Positions 8,039-17,565 of a stretch of 56,701 nt of DNA are shown piece after piece (the first letter of the stretch is position 1; the number at the start of each line of letters is the position of its first letter). Where the stretch lies: assembly GCA_029940535.1 (NCBI GenBank), contig JAPYUM010000016.1, positions 1 through 56,701 of the forward strand. The letters are read 5' to 3'. The notes below the pieces were generated by a model. That model ran no database searches. It saw nothing but the letters and a program-made list of their open reading frames with translations, and was not told where the DNA came from. The stretch comes from Vicinamibacterales bacterium (GTDB taxonomy: Bacteria > Acidobacteriota > Vicinamibacteria > Vicinamibacterales > UBA8438). A program made the translations under genes and the position numbers.

Positions 8039-11000
8039 AAGGCGTGCCTCACACGAAAATCGAGCGCGTAGGTGCGGTCTTCATTCTGGGACAGGATCCA
8101 CGCGAGTCGATCGCTCTGGTCATACTCGAGGACCACGATGAGATCACGGTTGGCGCCACTGATCGCGCGCGACAAGGTGAGGTGCGCTCGTTCGGAAATC
8201 CGCTGGCCGATCAGGACCCGCGCGGTCGGATTGAGCTGCGCTGATTGTTGCGACGACGGGTCGCCCAGCGAGGGCGTGATCTGAAAGGAGTCGACGCCGA
8301 ACGATTCCTCGACCACCCGGCCGACACCGGACGACAACGAGCTGGTCAGCAAGCGGGCCGCACTGGCCTGAATCCGCTGTTGCTGCGCCAATTCGGGAGA
8401 CCTGGCCGCACGCAGGTCGGCACTCTGGGGGTCGCGAATGTCACCCAGCAGCAAGCCGATCACATCAACTTCCGGCAGCGGAGGATCCGACTGGAATGTC
8501 AGAGCAAACTGATCGTCGGTGCTTCCGGTGGCCTGCACGGTCACCCGATAGGTCTGACCCGGCACCCGCACATCGGTCTCGACCTCGACGTTGACGAACG
8601 GCTCAATCTTGCTCGGGTTGGCGAGGCTGATCGTTCCGTAGTTCAACCGATACCGGAGTCCTTCGAAGAACGCCTCGCCGCTCTCCATATCAGCCGAGCC
8701 AAACAGCTGTGGTTGGTCATAGGTACCCTGCACCGTGAGATCCGCGCTGGCCACGACTCGCACCGCATTGCTCGTCATCCGCAAACTGGCCGGCGCGACG
8801 ACACGAATGTCCAGAGCCAGCGGCACGACCGACGTGTCGGGCTCGGACAGGTCGAGGGCTGGGTCTGCCTCGTCTCCACTGAAGAGTCCCGTACCCAGGT
8901 CGAGCCCCTCGAGCAGATTGGCGTCAAGCACATCGATGGTGCCGGCCAGTACCGGTGCCGTGGCGTCGCCGCGAAGCACCAGATTGGCGTCAACGAGCGA
9001 CCGGAACCCAACCGGGTATCGCCACTGCATCTCCCGGCCCGTCAACGTGATGGCCAGCTCCTGGAGCTCGACGCCGGCCAATCCGACGCGACCGCCGATG
9101 GTGACCGCTCCCCCGCCCATCACGGCTGGGATATTGTCGAAGCGCAGGCCACCCTGCTCGAAGACGACTCGACCGTTGATCGCCTCAAGCCCATGGGGCA
9201 ATCCGATGTGGCGGATGCGGCCATTCAACAACGCCGCCTGTCCAACCAACTCGGGCTGGGCGAATGTACCGGTCAGACGTGTGCGCAACTGGGCCACCCC
9301 GGACCCACGCAGATCCGGCACGAGTCCCCTGAGGATGCCGAGATTGGCGTCTCCATCAATGTCCAAGGCCAGCGCGTCGGTCGCCAAATCGACCGAACCG
9401 GACAGGTCGAGCGCCGTACCCTCCCCCACCAGCCGCAGCCGGTCGATGTCGATGGCCTGGCCATCGAGTCTCAGCTCGATCGGACCGTCATTGTGCAGGT
9501 CGTACTCCAGCAAGGTCAGGTCGGCCTGCTCTATGGTGGCGTCGATCCGCACGCGGTCCGCCTGCAGTGGGCCTTGAATGTGGGCCGACCCGCTCACCAC
9601 GGCCGAGGTGTAGGGTGACAACCTCGGATCGAACATCCGGACGTAGGGCGCGAGGGACGCGTTCGCCACCCGGACCCGCACATCGGCCAGCATGTCCGTC
9701 ATCTCCACCTGACCTGTCGCCGACACCGCCAGCGTCGACGAGGCACCCTCGAGGGTGATCATGAGCAGGCCGTCGCGGACGTTGAGGCTCGCCGTCACCT
9801 GCCCGATCTCCTCGTCCCCGACAAACAGATCCACGACGGTTCCGCGAATCTCGTATCGCGGATCGTCGAACGCCCCGACCCCTGCAATGTTGAAGTTGAC
9901 AACGCCAGACAGCGGCTCCGGTGGCGCTGGCATGCTGTCCACCGTGTTGACCTCGAGATCGCGCACGTCCCAGTTGAAGACATACGACGCATCCCAACCG
10001 ATGAAGGCGGCGCCGGTCACGGTCCCCGTCCCCTTGCGCATCTCGAACCCGTCGAGACGAACACCGTTGCCCTCGAACCGCAGATCGGCCGACGCCGTAT
10101 CGATCGGTTCGCCGTAGGCCGTCGGCTGGTCGAGCACGACCTGGCCGTACCCGAACATCCCGCCGTACGGGCCATAGAGGCGCACCTCACCGGTGGCCGG
10201 CCCGTCGATGGTGTAGCCCTCCTCCAGTCCAAACGCGGCCCGGATATTCGAGGTCGGAAACGAGGTCATGGTGATGACCGCGTTGATTTCTTCTCCGCCA
10301 TCGACGCGGGCCCCACCTATCGAGAACGTGCCGTCGGCGCCGAATTCGGCCCCGTCGTTCCGGAACAGCCCGTGTCTCACCTCCAGGTAGCCGCTATCCA
10401 CGACGATCTCGCCGCCTCCAACGCCCCATTCCACGTTCCAGGCACGTAGCGCCTCCCCGGCGAACGTCGCTTCCACGCGTGGGCGCGTGAGGTCGCCCAG
10501 CATGACCCCCTCGAACGTACCTGCACCGTCCACCTCGAATGGCTCCGTCGGCGACCCCGTCGCGGTCATCACCGCGGTCATGAGCCGGTAGCCTTCTTGC
10601 CAATCGGTGCTCGTCGCTCGGAACGGGATCTCGGTCTGGGCGCCACCACCGGTGCGTCCGTCGAACGTGACGTGGGTTGACGGGGTGGCGATATGGCCCG
10701 ACGTCAGTTCGATCACGTCGCCCTCGAACGCATACTCGAGCGCTCCGCCCACCTGGAACTCGGTGGTCGTGAGGTCCGGTGGCCGATCGCCTCGGGACGC
10801 AACGCCCTGGGCAGCGCCGGACGGAAGCTGGGCCGTAGCCAGGCTGACGCCCGCGAGCGGTTGTAACTGAATCGTCCCGGTGTGACGGGACCCACCCGAC
10901 GGTCCGGTCGGCCACCCCATCTGGTTGTGCCCGGCAGCCCGGGCGATGGGCCGGATGCCATGGAGCTCGAAGAACCGCGCCAACTCGACGACGTCGGCGT

Positions 11001-12252
11001 CCTCATAGTAGGCGTCGAAGGTCCCCTCCCACGGGTCTTTGGTGCCGAATGTCTTGAGTTCGGCCCGCACGTCGCCGCCAAAGAGCGTGGACGTGACGTC
11101 CCACATGTCGAAGCGGTCTTGCTGCCAGACCAGTTGTCCGGCCAGACTGGGGAACTGGAATTGGCCAGCGTCGGTGTCAAGGCCGAAGAGCGGACTGGTG
11201 ATCGATCCACTCAGGTCATACCCGTCTTCGAACTTGTGAAACGTGCCGGAGAAGCGGGCCTCTCCGGAGGCGGTGAAACCGTCGTCGGCAAAGAAGATCT
11301 CGCGCAACCGCGGTAGATCGAGGTCTGATTCCAGCTCGTAGGTCATCTCTGACAGCTGGCGCATGTCGACATCGCCCACGAGCCTCGTGCTGGCGCCATC
11401 GGTCTCCACGTTGATCCGGGTCAGATGTACCTGGCTCCCGTCCAGCTGGAAGTTCGTCGCCATGTCCATCCACATCGGCTCGAAATCGCTGACGCGGACG
11501 CTGCCTCCGGTGCACGATGCGTCCCCCCGGTAGTCGAAAATCTTGGTAATGGTGACGGTGAGGTTCGCGCAGACCACGCCAAAGTTCGACCCGTAGTCCT
11601 CCAGCACGAACTCACCCTGTGTCGCCCCGAGATGCCGCAGCGTCGCGACCCACCGGTCGTCGTCCTCAGCGTCGTCGGTCGGGGCAGGGTCAGACTCGAC
11701 TGGCGCGTCGTCGTCCGCGCTCCGACTCGGCATGAACGCGGGAAAACTCTGCGTGCCGTCGGCGTACGACTCGGCCCGTATCCGCCAGCTCGTCATCTCC
11801 GCGTCGACCAGAAATTCCCGGTGCAGCAGCGCCAGCCAATCCACGGAGACCGCGATCCGTTCCGCGGTCATGAACGGCTCGGCCTCCGGGGTGAGGCCGC
11901 CAATGTGCAGGTCCTCGACGAGGAATTTCCCTGGCATGAGATACATCCCGACACGGCCGATGGTGACCTCGCGATCGAGCTGGCTCGACGCGGCCTCTTC
12001 AGCGCGGCTGCGAACCAGCGGCCCCAAATCGATGGTCACCGTCGCGATGGTCGCCACGGCCAACGTCACCGCCAGCGTTCCACCGCCCCATCGGACGAGC
12101 CATCCCGCCCGGCCGCTGGTCCAGCGACGCAGACGCGCCCGAACGGTGGGCCGCGCGGCCGCGCTCTCGTCCGGCGCCGTGGTCGCCTCGACCGGCGTCG
12201 CCGGCTCAGGCGTGTCGGCCGATTCCGGAGCCCCGGGGTGCGACTCAGTCAT
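8035..12252 (-). CDS. tamB: TamB-like (DUF490) translocation and assembly protein
   Basis: A 1405-residue AsmA/TamB-family protein. A hydrophilic N-terminus is followed by one membrane anchor at about residues 40-65 (GGTLAVTLAVATIATVTI), then a very long beta-rich periplasmic region of repeated FDG, LDGS and VRG-type strands. The C-terminal TamB domain includes LALDIRVVAP, GSADMESGEAFFEGLRYRLN, FALTFQSDPPLPEVDVIGLL and the ending DFRVRHAF. Family members form an inner-to-outer-membrane bridge for lipid transport or autotransporter/Omp assembly. I start at the ATG at 12252, which has AGGTGG five bases upstream; it overlaps the biotin-carrier gene by 8 bp. A longer frame reaches 12279. Confidence 0.9.
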   Translation of the reverse strand: MTESHPGAPESADTPEPATPVEATTAPDESAAARPTVRARLRRWTSGRAGWLVRWGGGTLAVTLAVATIATVTIDLGPLVRSRAEEAASSQLDREVTIGRVGMYLMPGKFLVEDLHIGGLTPEAEPFMTAERIAVSVDWLALLHREFLVDAEMTSWRIRAESYADGTQSFPAFMPSRSADDDAPVESDPAPTDDAEDDDRWVATLRHLGATQGEFVLEDYGSNFGVVCANLTVTITKIFDYRGDASCTGGSVRVSDFEPMWMDMATNFQLDGSQVHLTRINVETDGASTRLVGDVDMRQLSEMTYELESDLDLPRLREIFFADDGFTASGEARFSGTFHKFEDGYDLSGSITSPLFGLDTDAGQFQFPSLAGQLVWQQDRFDMWDVTSTLFGGDVRAELKTFGTKDPWEGTFDAYYEDADVVELARFFELHGIRPIARAAGHNQMGWPTGPSGGSRHTGTIQLQPLAGVSLATAQLPSGAAQGVASRGDRPPDLTTTEFQVGGALEYAFEGDVIELTSGHIATPSTHVTFDGRTGGGAQTEIPFRATSTDWQEGYRLMTAVMTATGSPTEPFEVDGAGTFEGVMLGDLTRPRVEATFAGEALRAWNVEWGVGGGEIVVDSGYLEVRHGLFRNDGAEFGADGTFSIGGARVDGGEEINAVITMTSFPTSNIRAAFGLEEGYTIDGPATGEVRLYGPYGGMFGYGQVVLDQPTAYGEPIDTASADLRFEGNGVRLDGFEMRKGTGTVTGAAFIGWDASYVFNWDVRDLEVNTVDSMPAPPEPLSGVVNFNIAGVGAFDDPRYEIRGTVVDLFVGDEEIGQVTASLNVRDGLLMITLEGASSTLAVSATGQVEMTDMLADVRVRVANASLAPYVRMFDPRLSPYTSAVVSGSAHIQGPLQADRVRIDATIEQADLTLLEYDLHNDGPIELRLDGQAIDIDRLRLVGEGTALDLSGSVDLATDALALDIDGDANLGILRGLVPDLRGSGVAQLRTRLTGTFAQPELVGQAALLNGRIRHIGLPHGLEAINGRVVFEQGGLRFDNIPAVMGGGAVTIGGRVGLAGVELQELAITLTGREMQWRYPVGFRSLVDANLVLRGDATAPVLAGTIDVLDANLLEGLDLGTGLFSGDEADPALDLSEPDTSVVPLALDIRVVAPASLRMTSNAVRVVASADLTVQGTYDQPQLFGSADMESGEAFFEGLRYRLNYGTISLANPSKIEPFVNVEVETDVRVPGQTYRVTVQATGSTDDQFALTFQSDPPLPEVDVIGLLLGDIRDPQSADLRAARSPELAQQQRIQASAARLLTSSLSSGVGRVVEESFGVDSFQITPSLGDPSSQQSAQLNPTARVLIGQRISERAHLTLSRAISGANRDLIVVLEYDQSDRLAWILSQNEDRTYALDFRVRHAF

Positions 12253-12817
12253 GATCCACCTGGGGTGACACAGCTGCACTCACGACGACCATCACCGCGC
12301 CAGCCTCCACGGTGTCATCCACCGACACCCGCACTTCGCTGACGACGCCATCGACGGGCGACGCCAGTTCGTTCTCCATCTTCATCGCCTCGACCGCAGC
12401 CAGTCCTTGGCCTCTGGTCACAACATCGCCCGGCTCGACCGACACCCGCACCACCCGGCCGGGCATTGGCGCGGCGACCACGTGGTCCCCTTCGGCGCCC
12501 GCGGCGCCGGCCGGCTGCGCACGACGCCCGTCACCAACCCGCGCCCTGATCTGCAGACCGTCGAGTCCGAGCATCACCTCGCCCGGGGCCACCGTGTGAC
12601 AGGTGACCTCTCGGCTCGCCCACGAACCTCCCGGCATGGTGAGGGAGAATCCGCCCGCTCGCGGCACCGCGTCCACGACGTAGCTGGTCTCGTCCCAACT
12701 CACTCGGGCCTGCGAGGAATCGACGGAAACTGGCTCAACCGTCACCTGCCGGACCGACCCGGCGATCTCGACATGGAGACGCAACGTTCGGCCGGGTGGC
12801 GTCGGCGTGGACGTCAT
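12245..12817 (-). CDS. Biotin carboxyl carrier protein of an acyl-CoA carboxylase
   Basis: A 190-residue subunit with a C-terminal biotinyl/lipoyl domain (about residues 110-185) holding the biotinylation motif EAMKMENE, preceded by APMPGRVVRV, the usual start of the domain. The N-terminal 100 residues are beta-rich and resemble the linker (BT-like) segment of propionyl/methylcrotonyl-CoA carboxylases. The start at 12817 gives the ATGA overlap with the upstream biotin carboxylase, a sign of translational coupling; the longer frame to 12853 lies inside that gene. The biotin on the lysine of MKM carries carboxyl groups between the carboxylase and the carboxyltransferase encoded at 15231-16772. 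Confidence 0.9.
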   Translation of the reverse strand: MTSTPTPPGRTLRLHVEIAGSVRQVTVEPVSVDSSQARVSWDETSYVVDAVPRAGGFSLTMPGGSWASREVTCHTVAPGEVMLGLDGLQIRARVGDGRRAQPAGAAGAEGDHVVAAPMPGRVVRVSVEPGDVVTRGQGLAAVEAMKMENELASPVDGVVSEVRVSVDDTVEAGAVMVVVSAAVSPQVDHD

Positions 12818-14319
12818 TGGCCGACACCCTCGAGACGCGCCGCCTGTCGCCACGGCGTGGCCCCGACCGCCGCGGCGGCCGTCGGCGGGACGGACAGATA
12901 CGCGCTCAGCGCGGCAGCGATCACCGCCAGGTCGGTCTGCTCCGCCGTCAAATCGGAAAACGACTCACCGGCGCGTGCCGCCAGCACCCCGTCGAGAAAA
13001 CTCGTGTCGAACGCGCCGTCCCGAAAACGGTCCTGCGCCAGCACCCACAGCAAGGCCGGGATGGCGGTTGTAATGCCTCCGATCTGATACTCGTGCAGCG
13101 CGCTGCGCATACGGGCAATCGCGCCAGCACGATCCGGGGCCCAGGTACTGACTTTGGAGATCATCGAGTCGTAGAAGACCGGCACGTCGAACCCGGCCTC
13201 GACGCCACTGTCGTCGCGGACCCCCGGTCCCGACGGACCGCGGAGCACGGTGATGCGACCGGGCGCGGGGAGAAACCCGGCGTCAGGATCTTCGGCGTAG
13301 ACACGACACTCGATCGCGTGCCCCACGGCCGTGAGCGCACGTGCCGGATCGACGGTGAGTGGTTCGCCCCGCGCGATTCGGATCTGCCACTGCACCAGGT
13401 CGATGCCGGTCACCAGCTCGGTCACGGGGTGCTCAACCTGCAGCCGCGTATTCATCTCGAGGAAATAAAAGCGCCCCTCGGGGTCGAGCAGAAACTCCAG
13501 CGTGCCGGCGCTGGCATAGGACACCGCGGTGGACAGCGCCACGGCCGCCTCAGCCAGGGCGGCCCGAATCGCCGGCGTCACCGCGACCGACGGCGACTCC
13601 TCGATCACCTTCTGATGACGCCGCTGGATCGAGCACTCGCGCTCGACAAACGGCACGACGACACCGTGCCCGTCGCCCAGTACCTGCACTTCCACGTGAC
13701 GCGCGCCCTCAACCAACCGTTCGAAATAGACCGTCGACTCGCCGAACGCGGCACCGGCCTCGGAGCGTGCCGCGGCCACGCCGACGACCACCCCGGCGCG
13801 GTCGGCCACGCGTCGCATGCCACGGCCGCCGCCGCCGGCGACAGCCTTGATGAACAGCGGGTAGCCGATCTCGTCGGCACGGCCGCACAACGCGTCATCA
13901 GTCAACGTGTCGGGCAACGCCTCGGTTCCCGGCACTACCGGGACACCGGCCTCGATCGCGGCACGACGCGCGGCCGTCTTCCCGCCCATCGTCTCGATGA
14001 CGTCGGGAGAGGGTCCGATGAACGTAAGGCCCTCATCGCCGCAGGCCCGGACGAACCCGGCGTTCTCAGCCAGAAACCCATAGCCGGGATGAACCGCGGT
14101 GGCACCGGTCGCGCGCGCGGCGGCGATCACGCGCTCGATGTTCAAATAACTCTCGGCGGCCGGGCTGGCCCCGATCGAGACCGCTTCATCCGCCAGTCCA
14201 ACATGGAGCGCCGTGCGGTCGCAGGCGGAAAAGACCGCGACCGACGGCACACCCATCTCGCGACAGGCCCGCAGGATGCGGACGGCGATTTCGCCTCGGT
14301 TGGCGACGAGGATCTTCAC
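12814..14319 (-). CDS. accC: Acyl-CoA carboxylase, biotin carboxylase subunit
   Basis: A 501-residue ATP-grasp enzyme that carboxylates biotin with bicarbonate. Visible features: N-terminal MKILVANRGEIAVRILRACR, HPGYGFLAEN, FIGPSPDVIETMGGKTAAR, the glycine-rich ATP loop KAVAGGGGRGMR, ECSIQRRHQKVIEESP, and EMNTRLQVEHPVTELVTGID with the catalytic glutamate and arginine. The C-terminal domain includes GHAIECRVYAEDP. Length is that of PccA/MccA-type or stand-alone AccC subunits. It is the first gene of an operon that continues into the biotin carrier, tamB, Omp85 and a SurA-like gene. Substrate (acetyl-, propionyl- or other acyl-CoA) is set by the carboxyltransferase and is not certain. Confidence 0.93.
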   Translation of the reverse strand: MKILVANRGEIAVRILRACREMGVPSVAVFSACDRTALHVGLADEAVSIGASPAAESYLNIERVIAAARATGATAVHPGYGFLAENAGFVRACGDEGLTFIGPSPDVIETMGGKTAARRAAIEAGVPVVPGTEALPDTLTDDALCGRADEIGYPLFIKAVAGGGGRGMRRVADRAGVVVGVAAARSEAGAAFGESTVYFERLVEGARHVEVQVLGDGHGVVVPFVERECSIQRRHQKVIEESPSVAVTPAIRAALAEAAVALSTAVSYASAGTLEFLLDPEGRFYFLEMNTRLQVEHPVTELVTGIDLVQWQIRIARGEPLTVDPARALTAVGHAIECRVYAEDPDAGFLPAPGRITVLRGPSGPGVRDDSGVEAGFDVPVFYDSMISKVSTWAPDRAGAIARMRSALHEYQIGGITTAIPALLWVLAQDRFRDGAFDTSFLDGVLAARAGESFSDLTAEQTDLAVIAAALSAYLSVPPTAAAAVGATPWRQAARLEGVGQ

Positions 14320-14544
14320 TGGAACAATGAGTCTTTCGACGACCGGGCCGCCGAACGCATGGCAACCTGGACCCGACCTCTGCCATCCGGATGACGTGGG
14401 CGAGACATCCGGCCTCAGGACGGCGCGATCTATCTATTATTCTAACACTTAAGGACGCCCGACAGTCTGGCTGCGAGCGCCACTGGCTGATATAGTCCGT
14501 CTCGTGGCTGGCATCGCCGCCTGGTCGCGCACATCGCATCCTGG
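14320..14544. other. Intergenic region with an AT-rich patch upstream of accC
   Basis: About 225 bp with no convincing gene. At 14431-14450 there is an AT-rich stretch; on the minus strand it contains TAGAAT (14444-14439), a 5-of-6 match to a -10 box facing accC, but I found no good -35 at the right spacing. It probably holds the promoter of the accC operon. Confidence 0.35.
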
Positions 14545-14733
14545 GTGCTGCTCGTCGTCGGGTGGGACGACCTACGTGGAGCTGGAGCGGCCGTCTTTCT
14601 CCTCCTATGGGTCGCGGGTTTCGTGGGACGTCAGTTTGTTCCTCTGGGGCCGTTGTTGTTCGCACCCTACGTCGCGATACTGGCCGTGGGCTTGGTTTTC
14701 ACCGTCTTCAAGGGTGACATTCGCGCGTCATAG
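14545..14733 (+). CDS. Possible small membrane protein (62 residues)
   Basis: A short frame with a GTG start encoding two hydrophobic helices, AAVFLLLWVAGFVG and LLFAPYVAILAVGLVFTVF, joined by a short loop and ending in a charged tail KGDIRAS. I see no clear Shine-Dalgarno sequence, and no ATG lies upstream in frame before a stop. The hydrophobic pattern and the small membrane gene that follows (14859) argue for it being real, but the start is unsure and no family was recognised. Confidence 0.4.
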   Translation: MLLVVGWDDLRGAGAAVFLLLWVAGFVGRQFVPLGPLLFAPYVAILAVGLVFTVFKGDIRAS

Positions 14734-14858
14734 CTGACCGCGCAGGTCATCTCGGCCGCGTCGTTGATGAGCGCGCGACGGCGAAACGGCGAAGATTCGA
14801 GGGAAGAACGCGTTCATTCGGCCGCTCGTGTCCGCTATCACTAACCAGGAGCACGCTG

Positions 14859-15206
14859 ATGCTCACCGCCCGCTTCGCCCTGCTGACGCTCGTGACCGCC
14901 GCCGTGGTGTCGGTGGCGCTGGTCCTCCTGCTCGACGCCACACCGGCCACCGCCATCTTCTCAGGCCTCGCGGCGGGGGCATTCGCCGCCATGATGCCGG
15001 TCGCGGTTCGGGACGGTCGGTTTCCAGGCGCACACTCAGGACGGCGCGCCAGCGCGATCGCCAGTCTCCTCGTTCTCGGGTCTGGTCTCACCGTGCCCGC
15101 GACGCTCGGCTTGACTCGCGGCGCGCAGCTGAGTCTGTCGATCCTGATCCTCGTCGTCGGCTCCGCCGCCTTCCTCCTGGGCTCAGCCGCAGTCATCGAA
15201 GAATAG
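14859..15206 (+). CDS. Small integral membrane protein, unknown function
   Basis: A 115-residue protein with an AGGAG ribosome-binding site about 8 bases before the ATG. It shows about four hydrophobic helices (residues 6-25, 30-50, 65-82, 90-112) with a basic loop GRFPGAHSGRRAS between helices two and three. No family was recognised. It lies between the two halves of an acyl-CoA carboxylase locus but on the opposite strand, and is convergent with the carboxyltransferase gene. Its TAG stop runs directly into a GC hairpin. Confidence 0.65.
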   Translation: MLTARFALLTLVTAAVVSVALVLLLDATPATAIFSGLAAGAFAAMMPVAVRDGRFPGAHSGRRASAIASLLVLGSGLTVPATLGLTRGAQLSLSILILVVGSAAFLLGSAAVIEE

Positions 15207-15224
15207 ACGGGGCTACGCCCCGTC
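15204..15224. terminator. Stop-codon-linked GC hairpin
   Basis: GACGGGGC (15206-15213) and GCCCCGTC (15217-15224) pair perfectly around a TAC loop. The first base overlaps the TAG stop of the small membrane gene, and the carboxyltransferase gene ends 7 bp away on the other strand. The hairpin matches the opening of repeat M. There is no T tract, so termination activity is inferred from position and structure only. Confidence 0.5.
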
Positions 15225-15230
15225 GGAGAC

Positions 15231-16772
15231 TCAAAGCGGGATGTTGCCGTGTTTCTTGGGGGGGTTCTTGGCGCGCTTGCCGGCCAGGCTCCGCAACGTG
15301 GCGATCAGCTTCGTTCGGGTGTGACGTGGCTGAATGACCTCGTCGATGAAGCCACGACCGGCAGCGACGAACGGGTTCGCCAGCTTGTCCCTGAACTCGA
15401 CGATCTTCTCGGCCCGCAGCGTCTCCGGGTCGTCGGCGGCTTCGAGTTCGCGGCGATAGAGGATGTTGACGGCACCCTCCGGCCCCATGACGGCGATCTC
15501 GGCCGTCGGCCAGGCGAGGTTCACATCGGTACGGATGTGTTTGCTCGCCATCACGCAGTACGCGCCGCCATAGGCTTTGCGAGTGACCACGGTCACTTTG
15601 GGCACCGTGGCCTCGGCAAAGGCGAAGAGCAGTTTCGCCCCATGCCGGATGATGCCGCCGAATTCCTGAGTGGTGCCGGGTAGAAAACCGGGCACATCCT
15701 CTAGCGTGACCAACGGAATGTTGAACGCGTCGCAGAAGCGCACGAAACGGGCGGCTTTGACCGACGCGTCGATGTCGAGTGTGCCGGCGAGATGGGCCGG
15801 CTGGTTGGCGACGATGCCGACCGACTGTCCGCCGAGCCGCGCAAAGCCGACCAGGATGTTCCTGGCGAAATGCTCGTGCACCTCGAGCCAGTCAGCCTGG
15901 TCGACGATACCGCGGATGACATCGCGCATGTCGTAGGGCTGGTTCGGATTCTCGGGTATCACGTCGTCCAGCGCCAGGACCTCCCGGTCGATCGGATCGG
16001 TGTCCGCCCCCAGAGGGGCGTCGTCGAGGTTGTTCGCCGGCAGATAGCCAAGCAGCGCGCGGATCAGCGCGAGGCACGCCTGGTCGTCAGGCACGACGAA
16101 GTGCGCGACCCCACTCTTGGCGTTGTGGGTCATCGCCCCCCCAAGCTCTTCTTTGGTGACGTCCTCGAGGGTGACCGTCTTGATGACCTCCGGCCCGGTG
16201 ATGAACATGTAGCTGGTCTTGTCCACCATCACGGTGAAGTCGGTGATGGCTGGGGAGTACACCGCCCCCCCGGCGCACGGTCCCATGATGGCCGAGATCT
16301 GGGGCACGACGCCCGAGGCCAGGGTGTTCCGCAAGAAAATGTCAGCGTACCCGCCCAGCGACAACACGCCCTCCTGAATCCGCGCGCCGCCGGAATCGTT
16401 CAACCCGACGACCGGGACGCCAGACTCCATCGCCAGGTCCATGACTTTGACAATCTTGGCGGCGTTGGTTTCGGACAACGACCCGCCGAAGACGGTGAAG
16501 TCCTGCGCGAAGGCGTACACGAGCCGGCCCTCGACGCGACCGCGTCCAGCCACGACACCGTCACCCGGCACGACCTGCTCGGCCATGCCGAAATCGCGGC
16601 ATCGGTGGGTCACGAGCTTGTCCACTTCCTGAAACGTGCCGGGGTCGAAGAACAGATCGATCCGTTCCCGCGCGGTGAGCTTCCCGGCCGCATGCTGCCG
16701 TTCCAGGCGCGCCTCACCGCCGCCCAGCTCGGCCTGCCGCTCGTATTCCTCGAGTTGCCTGTGCTTGTCCAT
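15231..16772 (-). CDS. Acyl-CoA carboxylase carboxyltransferase (propionyl-CoA carboxylase beta type)
   Basis: Transfers the carboxyl group from biotin to an acyl-CoA, forming for example methylmalonyl-CoA. The 513-residue protein has both crotonase-like halves of the family: [20 protein letters not shown] at the start, a [11 protein letters not shown] oxyanion region, [14 protein letters not shown], then in the second half [29 protein letters not shown] and [14 protein letters not shown] start at the ATG of MDKHRQ (16772); a frame extends to a TTG at 16850 that would overlap the aldolase gene. It should work with the biotin carboxylase and carrier at 12.2-14.3 kb, from which it is separated by plus-strand genes. 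Confidence 0.93.
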   Translation of the reverse strand: MDKHRQLEEYERQAELGGGEARLERQHAAGKLTARERIDLFFDPGTFQEVDKLVTHRCRDFGMAEQVVPGDGVVAGRGRVEGRLVYAFAQDFTVFGGSLSETNAAKIVKVMDLAMESGVPVVGLNDSGGARIQEGVLSLGGYADIFLRNTLASGVVPQISAIMGPCAGGAVYSPAITDFTVMVDKTSYMFITGPEVIKTVTLEDVTKEELGGAMTHNAKSGVAHFVVPDDQACLALIRALLGYLPANNLDDAPLGADTDPIDREVLALDDVIPENPNQPYDMRDVIRGIVDQADWLEVHEHFARNILVGFARLGGQSVGIVANQPAHLAGTLDIDASVKAARFVRFCDAFNIPLVTLEDVPGFLPGTTQEFGGIIRHGAKLLFAFAEATVPKVTVVTRKAYGGAYCVMASKHIRTDVNLAWPTAEIAVMGPEGAVNILYRRELEAADDPETLRAEKIVEFRDKLANPFVAAGRGFIDEVIQPRHTRTKLIATLRSLAGKRAKNPPKKHGNIPL

Positions 16773-16819
16773 ACTGATGCCGGTCAGCCGCTCTCGGAGA
16801 CGTGTGGATCCACGAACCG

Positions 16820-17473
16820 CTACCCCGCCGACGACTGAGACTTGGCCCAATCGGCGAGAAATTTTTCGAGTCCGATATCGGTCAAGGGGTGGTTGAACAA
16901 CGCATCGATCGCCTTCGGCGGACAGGTACAGATATCGGCCCCCAGCCGAGCCGATTCGATGAAGTGCATCGGTCCGCGAATGCTGGCGACCAGCACCTCG
17001 GTCGAGAACTGAAAGTTCTCGAAGATCTCAACGCACTGCCGGATCAGCTCCATGCCAGGCGTGCCGATGTCATCAAGTCGGCCGACGAACGGACTCACGA
17101 ACGTGGCCCCCACCTTGGCGGCCAGCAACGCTTGCGCGGCGGAGAAAATCAGCGTGACGTTGACCCGGAGGTCTTCGCCGGCCAGGGTGTGGCAGGCCCG
17201 GACGCCGGCCTTCCCGAACGGCACCTTGACCACGATGTGCGGATCGATGGCGGCCAACTCGCGCCCCTCACTCACCATGCCGTCGTACGCGGTTGCGACG
17301 ACCTCCGCGCTCACCGGCGCTTGCACGAGGTCGCAAATGCGTTTGAGGACGGCGCGAGGATCGTCCCCCACTTTCGCCAGCAACGACGGATTCGTGGTGA
17401 CGCCGTCTACGATGCCCAGCGGTGTGAGCGCCTCAATCTCGTCCAGGTTGGCCGAATCGACGAACAGCTTCAT
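16820..17473 (-). CDS. fsa: Transaldolase-family protein (fructose-6-phosphate aldolase/TalC type)
   Basis: A 217-residue class I aldolase of the small transaldolase subfamily (MipB/TalC), either fructose-6-phosphate aldolase or transaldolase in the pentose phosphate route. It begins with the typical [34 protein letters not shown] (Schiff-base lysine), [31 protein letters not shown] and the C-terminal [15 protein letters not shown] are all present. Spacing of 47 bp to the carboxyltransferase and 92 bp from the FAA hydrolase suggests one transcript. Whether it acts as aldolase or transaldolase cannot be told from the sequence by eye. Confidence 0.93.
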   Translation of the reverse strand: MKLFVDSANLDEIEALTPLGIVDGVTTNPSLLAKVGDDPRAVLKRICDLVQAPVSAEVVATAYDGMVSEGRELAAIDPHIVVKVPFGKAGVRACHTLAGEDLRVNVTLIFSAAQALLAAKVGATFVSPFVGRLDDIGTPGMELIRQCVEIFENFQFSTEVLVASIRGPMHFIESARLGADICTCPPKAIDALFNHPLTDIGLEKFLADWAKSQSSAG

Positions 17474-17565
17474 GAGATGTGTCCTGACTCAGAAATTTCG
17501 GTGCACGGATTCCCGGCGTGGCGCCCGGTTGCGACGACGGGAGGCAACGGGCAACAGTGGCACGA

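Noticed and set aside
16773-16850. N-terminal extension of the carboxyltransferase from a TTG at 16850
   Set aside because: It would overlap the aldolase gene by 31 bp, has no homology to the family, and an ATG lies where the usual N-terminus begins.
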